Shown here one piece after another: positions 8,961 to 16,995 of a DNA stretch of 64,000 nucleotides; the stretch's first letter is position 1; the number at the start of each line of letters is the position of its first letter. The DNA comes from an uncultured Eubacteriales bacterium. Lineage in GTDB: Bacteria; Bacillota; Clostridia; Oscillospirales; Oscillospiraceae. The DNA is taken from NCBI GenBank assembly GCA_905198835.1, contig CAJKDY010000011.1, positions 1 to 64,000 on the forward strand. Direction: 5' to 3'. Under the pieces are notes generated by a model, which made no database searches, was not told the DNA's origin, and worked only from the letters and a program-made list of their open reading frames with translations. A program made the position numbers and the translations under genes.

Positions 8961-9336
8961 CCAGCAAGTAAGCTGGACAGCCGCGTGGGCGTCTCCAAAG
9001 GGACGCTTATGAGGAAAGTCCGGGCTCCACAGGGCAAGGATAACGGGTAACGCCCGCCGGGGGTGACCCCAGGAAAAGTGCAACAGAGATATACCGCTGG
9101 CGAAGGGTGGGCCCTGGGCCCACACCCGCCAGTAAGGGTGGAAAGGCGGAGGTAAGAGCCCGCCCGATGGACTGGAGACAGCCCACCGCTGTAAACTCTA
9201 TCCGGAGCAACGCCGTGGAGGGACATATGGCCGGCCCGGCCGTCCCGAGGAGGCGGCTTGAGCGCGTTGGCAACAGCGCGCCTAGATAGATGGCTGTCTT
9301 AAAGGACAGAACCCGGCTTACAGGCTTACTTGCTCT
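8961..9336 (+). ncRNA. rnpB: RNase P RNA (class A-like bacterial)
   Basis: Catalytic RNA of RNase P, which removes the 5' leader of pre-tRNAs. The closing helix P1 is seen as AGCAAGTAAGC (8963-8973) pairing with GCTTACTTGCT (9324-9334). The universal core elements are present in order: GAGGAAAGTCCGGGCTC near 9011, the CAACAGAGATATACCGC stretch near 9080, GTAAACTC near 9191, and the 3' core around 9285-9320 (AGATAGATGGCTGTC, then ACAGAACCCGGCTTA). About 375 nt. It has its own strong promoter. Confidence 0.95.
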
Positions 9337-9389
9337 CGTAACCACCCCGGGGCCCCGCCCCGAACATTTTATGATGGAGGTGCTTTGAT

Positions 9390-10106
9390 ATGGCAAAGGC
9401 CTTTGCCAGCATCCTGACCGCGTCGGTCACGGCCCTGTCTCTGATCTTAGGCGCGTGCCAATCCCCGGACGCCGCCCACGGCCCAGCTGACTATGACTAC
9501 GCAAGCCCTGTGCCCGAAAGCGAGGCCATGGATGACACGTGGTTTGACGACAGCTGCGTCATCGGCCACTCCCTGATGGAGGGCTTTGAGGGCTTTTCCA
9601 AGGTCAAGTCCAACATCCACTACTTCACCTCCACCGGCCTCTCCGCCGCGGGTACGCTGAGCTACAAGAAGTTTGATCTGCCAGATGGCGGCACCGGCAC
9701 CCTGGAGACCGGCCTGGGCCAAAAACAGTTCAGCAAGGTCTATATCATGCTGGGAGTCAACGAGATCAGCACCTCCTCCAGTTCCTACAAAGAAAACATG
9801 GGTAAGATCATCGACGCTGTGCGAACCATCCAGGGCGAGGACATCCCCATCTACCTTATGAACATCACGCCCACCACCCGCAATAAGTCCAGCTCCGGGC
9901 CCTTCAACAAGGAAAACGTCACCCGCCTCAACGCCGCTCTCCTGGAGGTGGCCCAGGACAAGGCGTGCTACTACCTGGACCTTTATGCCTGCTTTGCCGA
10001 CAGCGAGGGCTATCTTCCCTCGGAAAAATCCACCGACGGCGTCCACATCACTGCCAAGCAATACCAGGTCATGGCCGATTATATCAAGTCCCATACCGTC
10101 CAGTGA
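9390..10106 (+). CDS. SGNH/GDSL hydrolase family lipoprotein
   Basis: A 238-residue secreted lipoprotein. Residues 1-22 form a signal peptide ending in the lipobox LGAC, so it should be anchored outside the membrane. The SGNH blocks are GHSLMEG (block I serine in the GxSL form), GVNEIS (block III, Asn) and DGVHITAKQY (block V Asp and His). This family removes acyl or acetyl groups, often from cell-wall or exopolysaccharide sugars; the substrate is not shown. GGAGGTG lies before the ATG. It follows rnpB by 50 bp and ends at a bidirectional terminator. Confidence 0.85.
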   Translation: MAKAFASILTASVTALSLILGACQSPDAAHGPADYDYASPVPESEAMDDTWFDDSCVIGHSLMEGFEGFSKVKSNIHYFTSTGLSAAGTLSYKKFDLPDGGTGTLETGLGQKQFSKVYIMLGVNEISTSSSSYKENMGKIIDAVRTIQGEDIPIYLMNITPTTRNKSSSGPFNKENVTRLNAALLEVAQDKACYYLDLYACFADSEGYLPSEKSTDGVHITAKQYQVMADYIKSHTVQ

Positions 10107-10114
10107 CCCATTTT

Positions 10115-10148
10115 GATCGGGCGGCCCCGCGGGGCCGCCCGATTTTTT
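10115..10148. terminator. Bidirectional terminator, SGNH lipoprotein / feoB
   Basis: A perfect stem (ATCGGGCGGCCCC with GGGGCCGCCCGAT) followed by T6 on the plus side. It lies between converging genes and overlaps the feoB stop codon. Confidence 0.85.
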
Positions 10149-12219
10149 ATGCCCAGCCCAGCGCCAGACAGAGCAGGTGGAAGCCGCCGCAGACGGCCAC
10201 GCCGCACGCGGTGGGGATGGCTACGGCAAGGGCCGTCCAACGCCAGGAGCCCGTCTCTTTTTTGATGGTAAGGCAGGTGGTGGCGCAGGGCCAGTGCAAC
10301 AGGGAGAAGAGTACCACGCTCACCGCCGTGGTCCAGCTCCAGCCGTTGGCGGTAAAGACCGCCAGCAGCGCGCCTCCCTCCAACTCCATCAGACTGCCCT
10401 GGGCCAGATAGGCCATGGCCATGATGGGCACCACGATCTCGTTGGCGGGCAGGCCCAGAATAAAAGCGGTCAGGATCACGCCGTCCATCCCAAGGGCCCG
10501 GCCCAGCGGGTCCAAAAGGCCCGTAATGTGGGTCAGGATGGTGGCGCCTCCTACAGTGACGTTGGCGCACAACCAGATGAGCACTCCCGCCGGGGCCGCC
10601 GCCGCCACCGCCCGGCCCAGCACCTTCAGCGTGCGGTCCACCACGCTGCGGACGATGACCTTGCCCACCTGGGGCCTGCGGTAGGGCGGCAGCTCCAGGG
10701 TGAAGGACGAGGGCACGCCTTTGAGGACCGTTGCCGACAAGAGCCGGGACACCAGCAGCGTCATGCCCACCCCCAGCACGATGACGCCCACTAAGATGAA
10801 CGCCCCCACCAGGGTGCTGGCGCCGCTGCCCACGGCCAGGAAGAGGGCGATGATGGAGATCATGGTGGGATAGCGGCCATTGCAGGGCATAAAGGTATTG
10901 GTCAAAATGGCGATGAGCCGCTCCCTAGGCGAGTCAATGATCCGGCAGCCCGTCACCCCGGCGGCGTTGCAGCCGATGCCCATGCACATAGTCAGCGCCT
11001 GCTTGCCGCAGGCCTTGCAGGCCTGGAAGCAACGGTCCAGATTAAAGGCCACCCGGGGCAGATAGCCGAAGTCCTCCAGCAGGGTAAACAGCGGGAAGAA
11101 GATGGCCATGGGCGGCAGCATCACCGCCACCACCCAGGCCATGACCTTGTAGCCGCCGTGTATCACCATATCTATGACAACGCCTGGTATCCCAATGGCT
11201 ATAAAGGTATTTGCCAATATATCCTCCAGGCCAAACAGCCAGGACGACAGCGCCGCGGAGGGGTAGTTGGCGCCTACGATGGTGAGCCAAAAGACCCCCA
11301 GCAGCAGCAAGAGCATAATGGGAAAGCCGGTCCAGCGGCTGGTAAAGAGCCGGTCCAGCCGGCGGTCCAGCCGATCCGCCCGGCTCTCATCCCGGCGGAC
11401 CACGTCCTGGCACAGGGTCTCGCCCTGGGCCACTACCGCCGCGGCGATGGCCTGACTGGCGGCCTCCCGCCCGATGCCCCGGACTGCCCAGGCCCGGAAG
11501 ATCTTGTCCAGCGCCGCCTCCACCTTTGGCTGGCGGGCCAGGTCCAGACCCAGATGGGCGTTGACGCCCCGGAGGATGGTCCCCTCTCCTTCCAGCAGCC
11601 GCAGGGCCACCCATCTCGTAGCAAGGCCGCTCGCTTTACACAGCTCATCCAGACAGGGCTCCAGCCGGGCCACGGCCTCTTCTATGTAGTCGGGATAGTC
11701 CACCGCCGGAGCCTGGACCCTCTGCTGGCCGCAGGTCTCTGCCAGGGCGTCCAGCAGCTCCGGCAGGCCCTCCCCACCCCGGGCCGCCGTACCGATGACC
11801 GGGACGCCCAGCCGCTCCGACAGAAGCGGCAGGTCCACCTCCAGCCCCTTGCGCCGGGCCTCATCCATCAGGTTGACAGCCACCACCACCCGGTCTGTGG
11901 CCTCCAGGATCTGTAAGGTAAGGTTGAGATTGCGCTCCAGGCAGGTGGCGTCGCACACCACCAGCACCGCGTCATGACCGCCAAAGCAGAGGAAGTCCCG
12001 GGCCACCTCCTCCTCGGCAGAATGGGCCAGCAGAGAGTAGCAGCCCGGCACGTCCACCAACGCGTAGTCCTGCCCCCGATGGGTAAAGCTGCCCCGGGCG
12101 TTGGCCACGGTCTTGCCCGGCCAGTTGCCCGTATGCTGGCGAAGGCCGGTCAGGGCGTTAAAGATGGTGGATTTGCCCACATTGGGATTGCCCGCCAGGG
12201 CAATGACCCGGTCGGCCAT
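10147..12219 (-). CDS. feoB: Ferrous iron transporter FeoB (stand-alone)
   Basis: A 690-residue Fe2+ importer: an N-terminal G domain followed by a polytopic membrane domain. The G1 loop GNPNVGKS is at 10-17, the G3 DVPG at 56-59 and the G4 NLMD at 116-119. About eight or more membrane spans begin near residue 290, with the Gate-type cysteine segment MGIGCNAAGVTG. The start overlaps the feoA stop by one base (TGATG), so the two are translationally coupled. It is a different type from the fused FeoAB encoded divergently next door. Confidence 0.93.
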   Translation of the reverse strand: MADRVIALAGNPNVGKSTIFNALTGLRQHTGNWPGKTVANARGSFTHRGQDYALVDVPGCYSLLAHSAEEEVARDFLCFGGHDAVLVVCDATCLERNLNLTLQILEATDRVVVAVNLMDEARRKGLEVDLPLLSERLGVPVIGTAARGGEGLPELLDALAETCGQQRVQAPAVDYPDYIEEAVARLEPCLDELCKASGLATRWVALRLLEGEGTILRGVNAHLGLDLARQPKVEAALDKIFRAWAVRGIGREAASQAIAAAVVAQGETLCQDVVRRDESRADRLDRRLDRLFTSRWTGFPIMLLLLLGVFWLTIVGANYPSAALSSWLFGLEDILANTFIAIGIPGVVIDMVIHGGYKVMAWVVAVMLPPMAIFFPLFTLLEDFGYLPRVAFNLDRCFQACKACGKQALTMCMGIGCNAAGVTGCRIIDSPRERLIAILTNTFMPCNGRYPTMISIIALFLAVGSGASTLVGAFILVGVIVLGVGMTLLVSRLLSATVLKGVPSSFTLELPPYRRPQVGKVIVRSVVDRTLKVLGRAVAAAAPAGVLIWLCANVTVGGATILTHITGLLDPLGRALGMDGVILTAFILGLPANEIVVPIMAMAYLAQGSLMELEGGALLAVFTANGWSWTTAVSVVLFSLLHWPCATTCLTIKKETGSWRWTALAVAIPTACGVAVCGGFHLLCLALGWA

Positions 12220-12452
12220 CAGCCCTCCACCTCCACCCCTGCCGCGTCCTTGCGCCGCAGGGCCATGGTAGCGCCCCGGATGCGGTAGGCAGTGGGGTCG
12301 CCTAATGGGCTGGCGCCCAGGCAGACCACCGCCGTACCCCGGATGAGCCCAATATCCTGAAGCCGCCTACGCGTGTCTCCCGCGCCGGTCAGGCCACAGA
12401 CCACCGCGCCCTCGCCGGGACGCAGGTCTGATAATGTACGTATTCCTTCCAT
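12219..12452 (-). CDS. feoA: FeoA domain protein
   Basis: A 77-residue SH3-like FeoA protein, a cytosolic partner of FeoB. The pattern LSDLRPGEGAVVCGL...RRRLQDIGLIRGTAVVC...DPTAYRIRGATMALRRKDA is typical. The ATG at 12452 is preferred because GGAGGTGA lies just upstream; a GTG fifteen bases earlier overlaps that ribosome site and is unlikely. It is coupled to feoB. No clear promoter or Fur/DtxR-type box was found in the 150 bp to the divergent gene. Confidence 0.85.
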   Translation of the reverse strand: MEGIRTLSDLRPGEGAVVCGLTGAGDTRRRLQDIGLIRGTAVVCLGASPLGDPTAYRIRGATMALRRKDAAGVEVEG

Positions 12453-12540
12453 GGGTATCACCTCCACTGGTTCAGCGGGCGCACTACGCCCGTCAATCCA
12501 GTCTATGACGAATTTTCCCTTGGGTGCATGGCCTTGCCTC

Positions 12541-12569
12541 TTGAATCGTGGAGCCTGGCATTGTATAAT
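12541..12569 (+). promoter_or_regulatory. feoAB promoter
   Basis: TTGAAT (12541-12546), 17 bp, TATAAT (12564-12569), 35 bp upstream of the fused feoAB start. Confidence 0.7.
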
Positions 12570-12603
12570 ATTTGTGTATGCGATTTTCCAAGGAGGAATG
12601 GCA

Positions 12604-15036
12604 ATGGCAACGCAAAGCGTTCAGGAGGAGCTGACTCTGGACAAGCTCAGTCCGGGCCAGAGCGGCATCATCCGCACCGTGGGCAGCGACAAGGGGCCGG
12701 TAAAGCGTCGATTGGTGGACATGGGCTTGACTCCCGGCGTAAAAGTCACCTTGCGCAAGGTGGCTCCCTTTGGCGATCCCTTGGAGCTGACGCTACGGGG
12801 CTATGAGCTGTCTTTGCGCAAGGAGGACGCCAAGTACATCACCCTTTGCGACCCGGGTCAGGTCCCTCAGCACCCCAAGGTCCGCAAACAGGGCATGACC
12901 CAGCACGTTCCCGACGAGGAGACCCTGCGCCGCATGGCCCTGGCCCACAAGCATGAGCACACCGCTCACCGCGCCGGGACCGACCCAGAGGCCCACGAAG
13001 TCCGGGAGATGAAGTTGGCCCTGGTGGGCAATCCAAACTGCGGTAAAACTACTCTTTTCAACGCCCTGACCGGAGCCAACCAGTATGTAGGCAACTGGCC
13101 CGGCGTCACCGTGGAGAAAAAAGAGGGCCTCGCCACGGTGGAGGGCCGGACCATGACCATCGTGGATCTGCCGGGGATTTACTCTCTGTCCACTTACTCC
13201 ATGGAGGAGATCGTGGCGAGGAATTTCATCGTAGACGAGTCCCCAGACGCCATCATCAATATCGTGGACGCCACCAATTTGGAACGAAATCTCTATTTGA
13301 CCGTCCAATTATTAGAGCTGGAAAAGCCCATGGTGGTAGCCCTCAACTTTATGGACGAGGTGGAAAAGCACGGGGATAAGATCGACCTTAAACGTCTCTC
13401 CCAGGCTTTGGGCGTGCCTGTGGTGCCTATCACGGCCCGCTCGGGCAAGAATGTGGACGAGCTTTTGAAGATCGCCCACAAGGCCGTCCACTCCGGCTTC
13501 ACCCTGGAGCCCGACGACCTCTATGACGACTTTACCCACCAGGTCCACCACCGGGTAGGCGAGCTGATCCACGACCGGGCCTACGCTGCGGGCCTGCCCG
13601 CCCACTGGACGGCCATCAAACTGCTGGAGGGCGACGAAAAGGTAGAGTCCGCCTTAGAGCTGGACGAGGAGACCCGCTGGAAGCTGGAACACATCGTCAA
13701 GGAGTATGAGAGCGCCTACGCTCTGGGCGACCGGGAGACCCTGGTGGCGGACAGCCGTTACCAGTTCATCAGCCGAGTGGTCACGGTATCTGTGAAAAAA
13801 GGCCAGCGGTCCGACGCCATGACCACCTCGGATAAGATTGACGCCATTGTGACCCACAAACTCTTTGCCGTCCCTATTTTCCTGCTTGCCATGCTCTTTA
13901 TCTTTGCCCTCACCTTTGGGCCGGCGGGCTCCTTCCTCTCCGACGGCGTGGAGTCCCTCATTGGCCAGGTGTTTTCGCCCTGGGTCCAGGGCTTGATGGA
14001 GAGCGCCCACGTGGCGCCCTGGCTGATCAGCCTGGTGGTGGACGGCATCATCAGCGGCGTGGGCGGCGTGCTTGTTTTCCTGCCCCAGATCGCCCTGTTG
14101 TTTCTCTGCCTGTCCATTTTGGAAGACTCCGGCTATATGGCACGGGCCGCCTTTATCATGGACCGGCTCCTGCGGCGCTTCGGTCTCAGCGGCAAGGCCT
14201 TTATCCCCATGCTCATGGGCTTTGGCTGCACGGTGCCTGCCATTATGGGCGCACGGACCATGGAGCAGGACAAGGACCGGCGGATGACCATGCTGCTGGT
14301 GCCCTTTATGTCCTGCTCGGCGCGGCTTCCGGTGTACGGCCTTCTGTCGGCGGCCTTCTTCCCCCAATACGCGGGGCTGGTGGTCTTTTCCCTCTACCTT
14401 TTAGGCCTTTTGTGCGCCATTTTGTCGGGGATCTTCTTCAAGAAGGTAGTCTTCCGGGGCGAGCCCGCCGCCTTTCTTCTGGAGCTGCCCCCCTACCGCC
14501 TGCCCACCCTGCGCAACTGCGCCAGCCATGTGTGGGAAAAGGTCAAGGGCTTTTTGGTCAAGGCGGGCACGCTCATTTTGTGCATGAGCATCGTGCTTTG
14601 GTTCCTTCAGTCCTTTGGGCCGGGCCTTGTGATGGTGGAAAGCGCGGACCAGAGCTACCTGGGCCGCTTTGGCGCGCTGATCGCCCCGGCGCTGACGCCC
14701 CTTGGCTTTGGCGTGTGGCAGGCGGCGGTGGCATTGCTGACGGGCCTTGTGGCCAAGGAGGCGGTGGTGTCCACCCTGAGCCTGCTCTACGGCTTCTCCA
14801 TCGGCGCCTCCGGCGCGGCGGTGGCAGCGGCCCTGGCCGGCACCTTCGCCAGCCCCGTGGCCGCCTACGCTTTTCTGGTCTTCGTGCTGCTCTATATTCC
14901 CTGCGTGGCGGCTATGTCCACCATGTACCGGGAGATGAACAGCCTTCGCTGGACGCTTTTTTCCGCGGCGTGGCAGCTGGGCAGCGCCTATGTTGTGAGT
15001 TTGCTGGTCTACCAGATCGGCAGTCTGATTTTCTAA
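12604..15036 (+). CDS. feoB: FeoA-FeoB fusion ferrous iron transporter
   Basis: An 810-residue Fe2+ importer with its FeoA domain built in. Residues about 8-80 are FeoA (LSPGQSGIIRTVGS...RRLVDMGLTPGVKVTL...LELTLRGYELSLRKEDA). A charged histidine-containing linker follows (HKHEHTAHRAGTDPEAHE). The G domain has GNPNCGKT near 142, DLPGIYSL and NFMDE. The membrane domain begins near 420 and includes the conserved GFGCTVPAIMGART cysteine segment. AGGAGG seven bases upstream sets the ATG at 12604. The moxR operon follows 19 bp downstream on the same strand. Confidence 0.94.
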   Translation: MATQSVQEELTLDKLSPGQSGIIRTVGSDKGPVKRRLVDMGLTPGVKVTLRKVAPFGDPLELTLRGYELSLRKEDAKYITLCDPGQVPQHPKVRKQGMTQHVPDEETLRRMALAHKHEHTAHRAGTDPEAHEVREMKLALVGNPNCGKTTLFNALTGANQYVGNWPGVTVEKKEGLATVEGRTMTIVDLPGIYSLSTYSMEEIVARNFIVDESPDAIINIVDATNLERNLYLTVQLLELEKPMVVALNFMDEVEKHGDKIDLKRLSQALGVPVVPITARSGKNVDELLKIAHKAVHSGFTLEPDDLYDDFTHQVHHRVGELIHDRAYAAGLPAHWTAIKLLEGDEKVESALELDEETRWKLEHIVKEYESAYALGDRETLVADSRYQFISRVVTVSVKKGQRSDAMTTSDKIDAIVTHKLFAVPIFLLAMLFIFALTFGPAGSFLSDGVESLIGQVFSPWVQGLMESAHVAPWLISLVVDGIISGVGGVLVFLPQIALLFLCLSILEDSGYMARAAFIMDRLLRRFGLSGKAFIPMLMGFGCTVPAIMGARTMEQDKDRRMTMLLVPFMSCSARLPVYGLLSAAFFPQYAGLVVFSLYLLGLLCAILSGIFFKKVVFRGEPAAFLLELPPYRLPTLRNCASHVWEKVKGFLVKAGTLILCMSIVLWFLQSFGPGLVMVESADQSYLGRFGALIAPALTPLGFGVWQAAVALLTGLVAKEAVVSTLSLLYGFSIGASGAAVAAALAGTFASPVAAYAFLVFVLLYIPCVAAMSTMYREMNSLRWTLFSAAWQLGSAYVVSLLVYQIGSLIF

Positions 15037-15055
15037 ACAAAGGAGGACCCCTTGG

Positions 15056-15991
15056 ATGGCGGTATATGACGAGATCTTAGCCCAGGTGGGCAAGGCGGTG
15101 GTGGGCAAACCGGAGATCCTGCGGCGAGTCTTGCAGGTGATCCTGGCCGGAGGCCACGTGCTTTTGGAGGATATGCCCGGCGTGGGCAAGACCACGCTGG
15201 CCCTGGCCTTTTCCAAGACGCTGGGACTTCGGTGGGGTCGGGTCCAGTTTACCCCCGATGTGATGCCCTCGGACGTGGTGGGCTATTCCCTTTATAACAA
15301 AGCCACGGGCCAGATGGAGTACCAGCCCGGGGCGGTGCTTTGCAACCTCTTCCTGGCCGACGAGCTCAACCGGGCCACCTCCCGGACCCAGTCGGCCCTG
15401 CTGGAGGCCATGGAGGAGGGCCAGGTCACGGTGGACGGCGTCAGCCACGCCGTGCCCCAGCCCTTTTTCGTCATGGCCACCCAGAATCCCGCCGGTGCGG
15501 CGGGCACCCAACCCCTGCCCGACTCCCAGCTGGACCGCTTCATGGTCAAGCTGTCCATGGGCTATCCCGGCCGGGCCGCCGAGGCCCAGATGGTCCGGGA
15601 CCGCCAGGGCCAGAACCCGGTGGACGCCCTCTCCCCTGTCCTGACGCCGGAGCAGCTGGTGGCCTTGCGGACCCAGGCCGGGCAGGTCTATCTCTCCGAC
15701 GCGGTGCTGGGCTATATCCTCTCCCTGATCGAGGCCACCCGAGGTCATAAACTCCTGGCCCGGGGAGCTAGTCCCCGAGCTACCCTGGCCGTGGCCGCGA
15801 TGGCCCGGTCGGGCGCGCTGCTGGCCGGGCGGGACTACGTGCTACCCCAGGACGTAGCCGACGTTTTCCCCGTCACGGTGGCCCACCGCCTGTTGCTGAC
15901 GCCGGAGGCCCAGGCCGGCGGGGCCAAGGCCGAGATCATCGCCCAAGCCGTCTGCCGGCAGACCCCGGCCCCCGCTGTGGACAGGCCATGA
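15056..15991 (+). CDS. MoxR-family AAA+ ATPase
   Basis: A 311-residue AAA+ ATPase of the MoxR group, thought to act as a chaperone or activator of partner proteins with DUF58/VWA domains. Walker A is MPGVGKTTLA near residue 43, Walker B is LFLADELNRA near 98, and sensor 1 is FVMATQNPAG near 138. The Mg-chelatase-like lid includes the RGASPRATLAV motif. AAAGGAGG precedes the ATG. The stop overlaps the DUF58 start (ATGA), giving the classic moxR-DUF58-transglutaminase order. Confidence 0.92.
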   Translation: MAVYDEILAQVGKAVVGKPEILRRVLQVILAGGHVLLEDMPGVGKTTLALAFSKTLGLRWGRVQFTPDVMPSDVVGYSLYNKATGQMEYQPGAVLCNLFLADELNRATSRTQSALLEAMEEGQVTVDGVSHAVPQPFFVMATQNPAGAAGTQPLPDSQLDRFMVKLSMGYPGRAAEAQMVRDRQGQNPVDALSPVLTPEQLVALRTQAGQVYLSDAVLGYILSLIEATRGHKLLARGASPRATLAVAAMARSGALLAGRDYVLPQDVADVFPVTVAHRLLLTPEAQAGGAKAEIIAQAVCRQTPAPAVDRP

Positions 15992-16995
15992 TCTCCTCTA
16001 TGCTGTCCTACGGCCTTATCTTGCTGCTGGCAGTGGCCTTTTACCTCTTCTATCCGGGCTATGTGTCCTTTTTTGCCCTGGCGCTGTTTTTGGTCTTGCC
16101 GCTGCTATCGCTCCTGTTCTCTCTGCTCCAGCGCCGGCGGTATGCCGTCGGCGCCTCTTGCTCTGCCGCCACGGCGGTCCGGGGGCAGGCGGCCCAGATA
16201 CTTTTCACCCTGAGGACCCCCGCTATGACCCCAGGGGAATGCGCCCGGCTTCAAGTGCGTATCGAGCCGCTGCTCTACCCGCAGCTGGCCGTCACGCGAG
16301 AGCTGGAGGTCTGCCCCGGTCAACCCTTGCCGCTAGAGGTAAAGCTGGCCCACTGCGGCTGGTACAAGGTCTCTGTGACCCGCTGCCGAGTCCTCGGCTG
16401 GCTGGGAGTTCTGGCTCTGTCCCTGCGCGCTCCGGAAGCCCTGATGATATTGTCGCTTCCTCAGGAGGGAGCCTTGCCCCATAACGTAGACCAAACCGCC
16501 CAGGCTGGCGCGGCTCTTCGCGTCAAACCCGGGGGCGGCCCCGGCGAGGAGTATGAACTGCGGCCCTACCAGCCCGGCGACGCGGTGAACGCCATCCACT
16601 GGAAGCTCACCGCCAAGCAGCCCTCCGGCGAGCCGATCTTGCGGGAGACTCTGGAGCCGGTGCGAGAGCACCTGGCCGTTACCTACGACCACTGGGGCCA
16701 GCCGGAGGAGCTGGACGACGTTTTGGAGCAACTGGAGACCCTGGCACGGCATTTACTCGACAAGGAAATCAGCTTTACACTCTGCTATGCCGACCCGGAG
16801 ACTCAGGTCCTGCGCTGCCACAGCGTAGACTGTCCAAAGGCCTGGGACGTTTGCTATCAGACTATCTCTGCCCAGAGCGCGCCCCTGACGGGCCAAAGCC
16901 TGCCCGGCGGGCCCCTGTCCCTGCCCGGCGTATCCGCTCCCGTAAAGCGTATTCACTTGACGCCTTCTGATCAAAAGGAGGTGTCCACGTCATGA
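15988..16995 (+). CDS. DUF58 domain membrane protein
   Basis: A 335-residue protein. Two hydrophobic segments (about residues 5-45) anchor it. The DUF58 signature is near residues 180-215: GEEYELRPYQPGDAVNAIHW with KLTAKQ following. The domain is VWA-like and usually partners MoxR. The role is inferred only from the conserved trio, perhaps in envelope assembly. The start overlaps moxR by four bases and the stop overlaps the transglutaminase gene by four bases. Confidence 0.88.
   Translation: MISSMLSYGLILLLAVAFYLFYPGYVSFFALALFLVLPLLSLLFSLLQRRRYAVGASCSAATAVRGQAAQILFTLRTPAMTPGECARLQVRIEPLLYPQLAVTRELEVCPGQPLPLEVKLAHCGWYKVSVTRCRVLGWLGVLALSLRAPEALMILSLPQEGALPHNVDQTAQAGAALRVKPGGGPGEEYELRPYQPGDAVNAIHWKLTAKQPSGEPILRETLEPVREHLAVTYDHWGQPEELDDVLEQLETLARHLLDKEISFTLCYADPETQVLRCHSVDCPKAWDVCYQTISAQSAPLTGQSLPGGPLSLPGVSAPVKRIHLTPSDQKEVSTS

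Noticed and set aside
12453..12467. GTG start for feoA
   Set aside because: The GTG lies within the GGAGGTG ribosome site used by the ATG at 12452.
12460..12600. Fur or DtxR-type iron box between feoA and feoAB
   Set aside because: No convincing palindrome of either type. A GGGCG..CGCCC inverted repeat exists but does not match either consensus.
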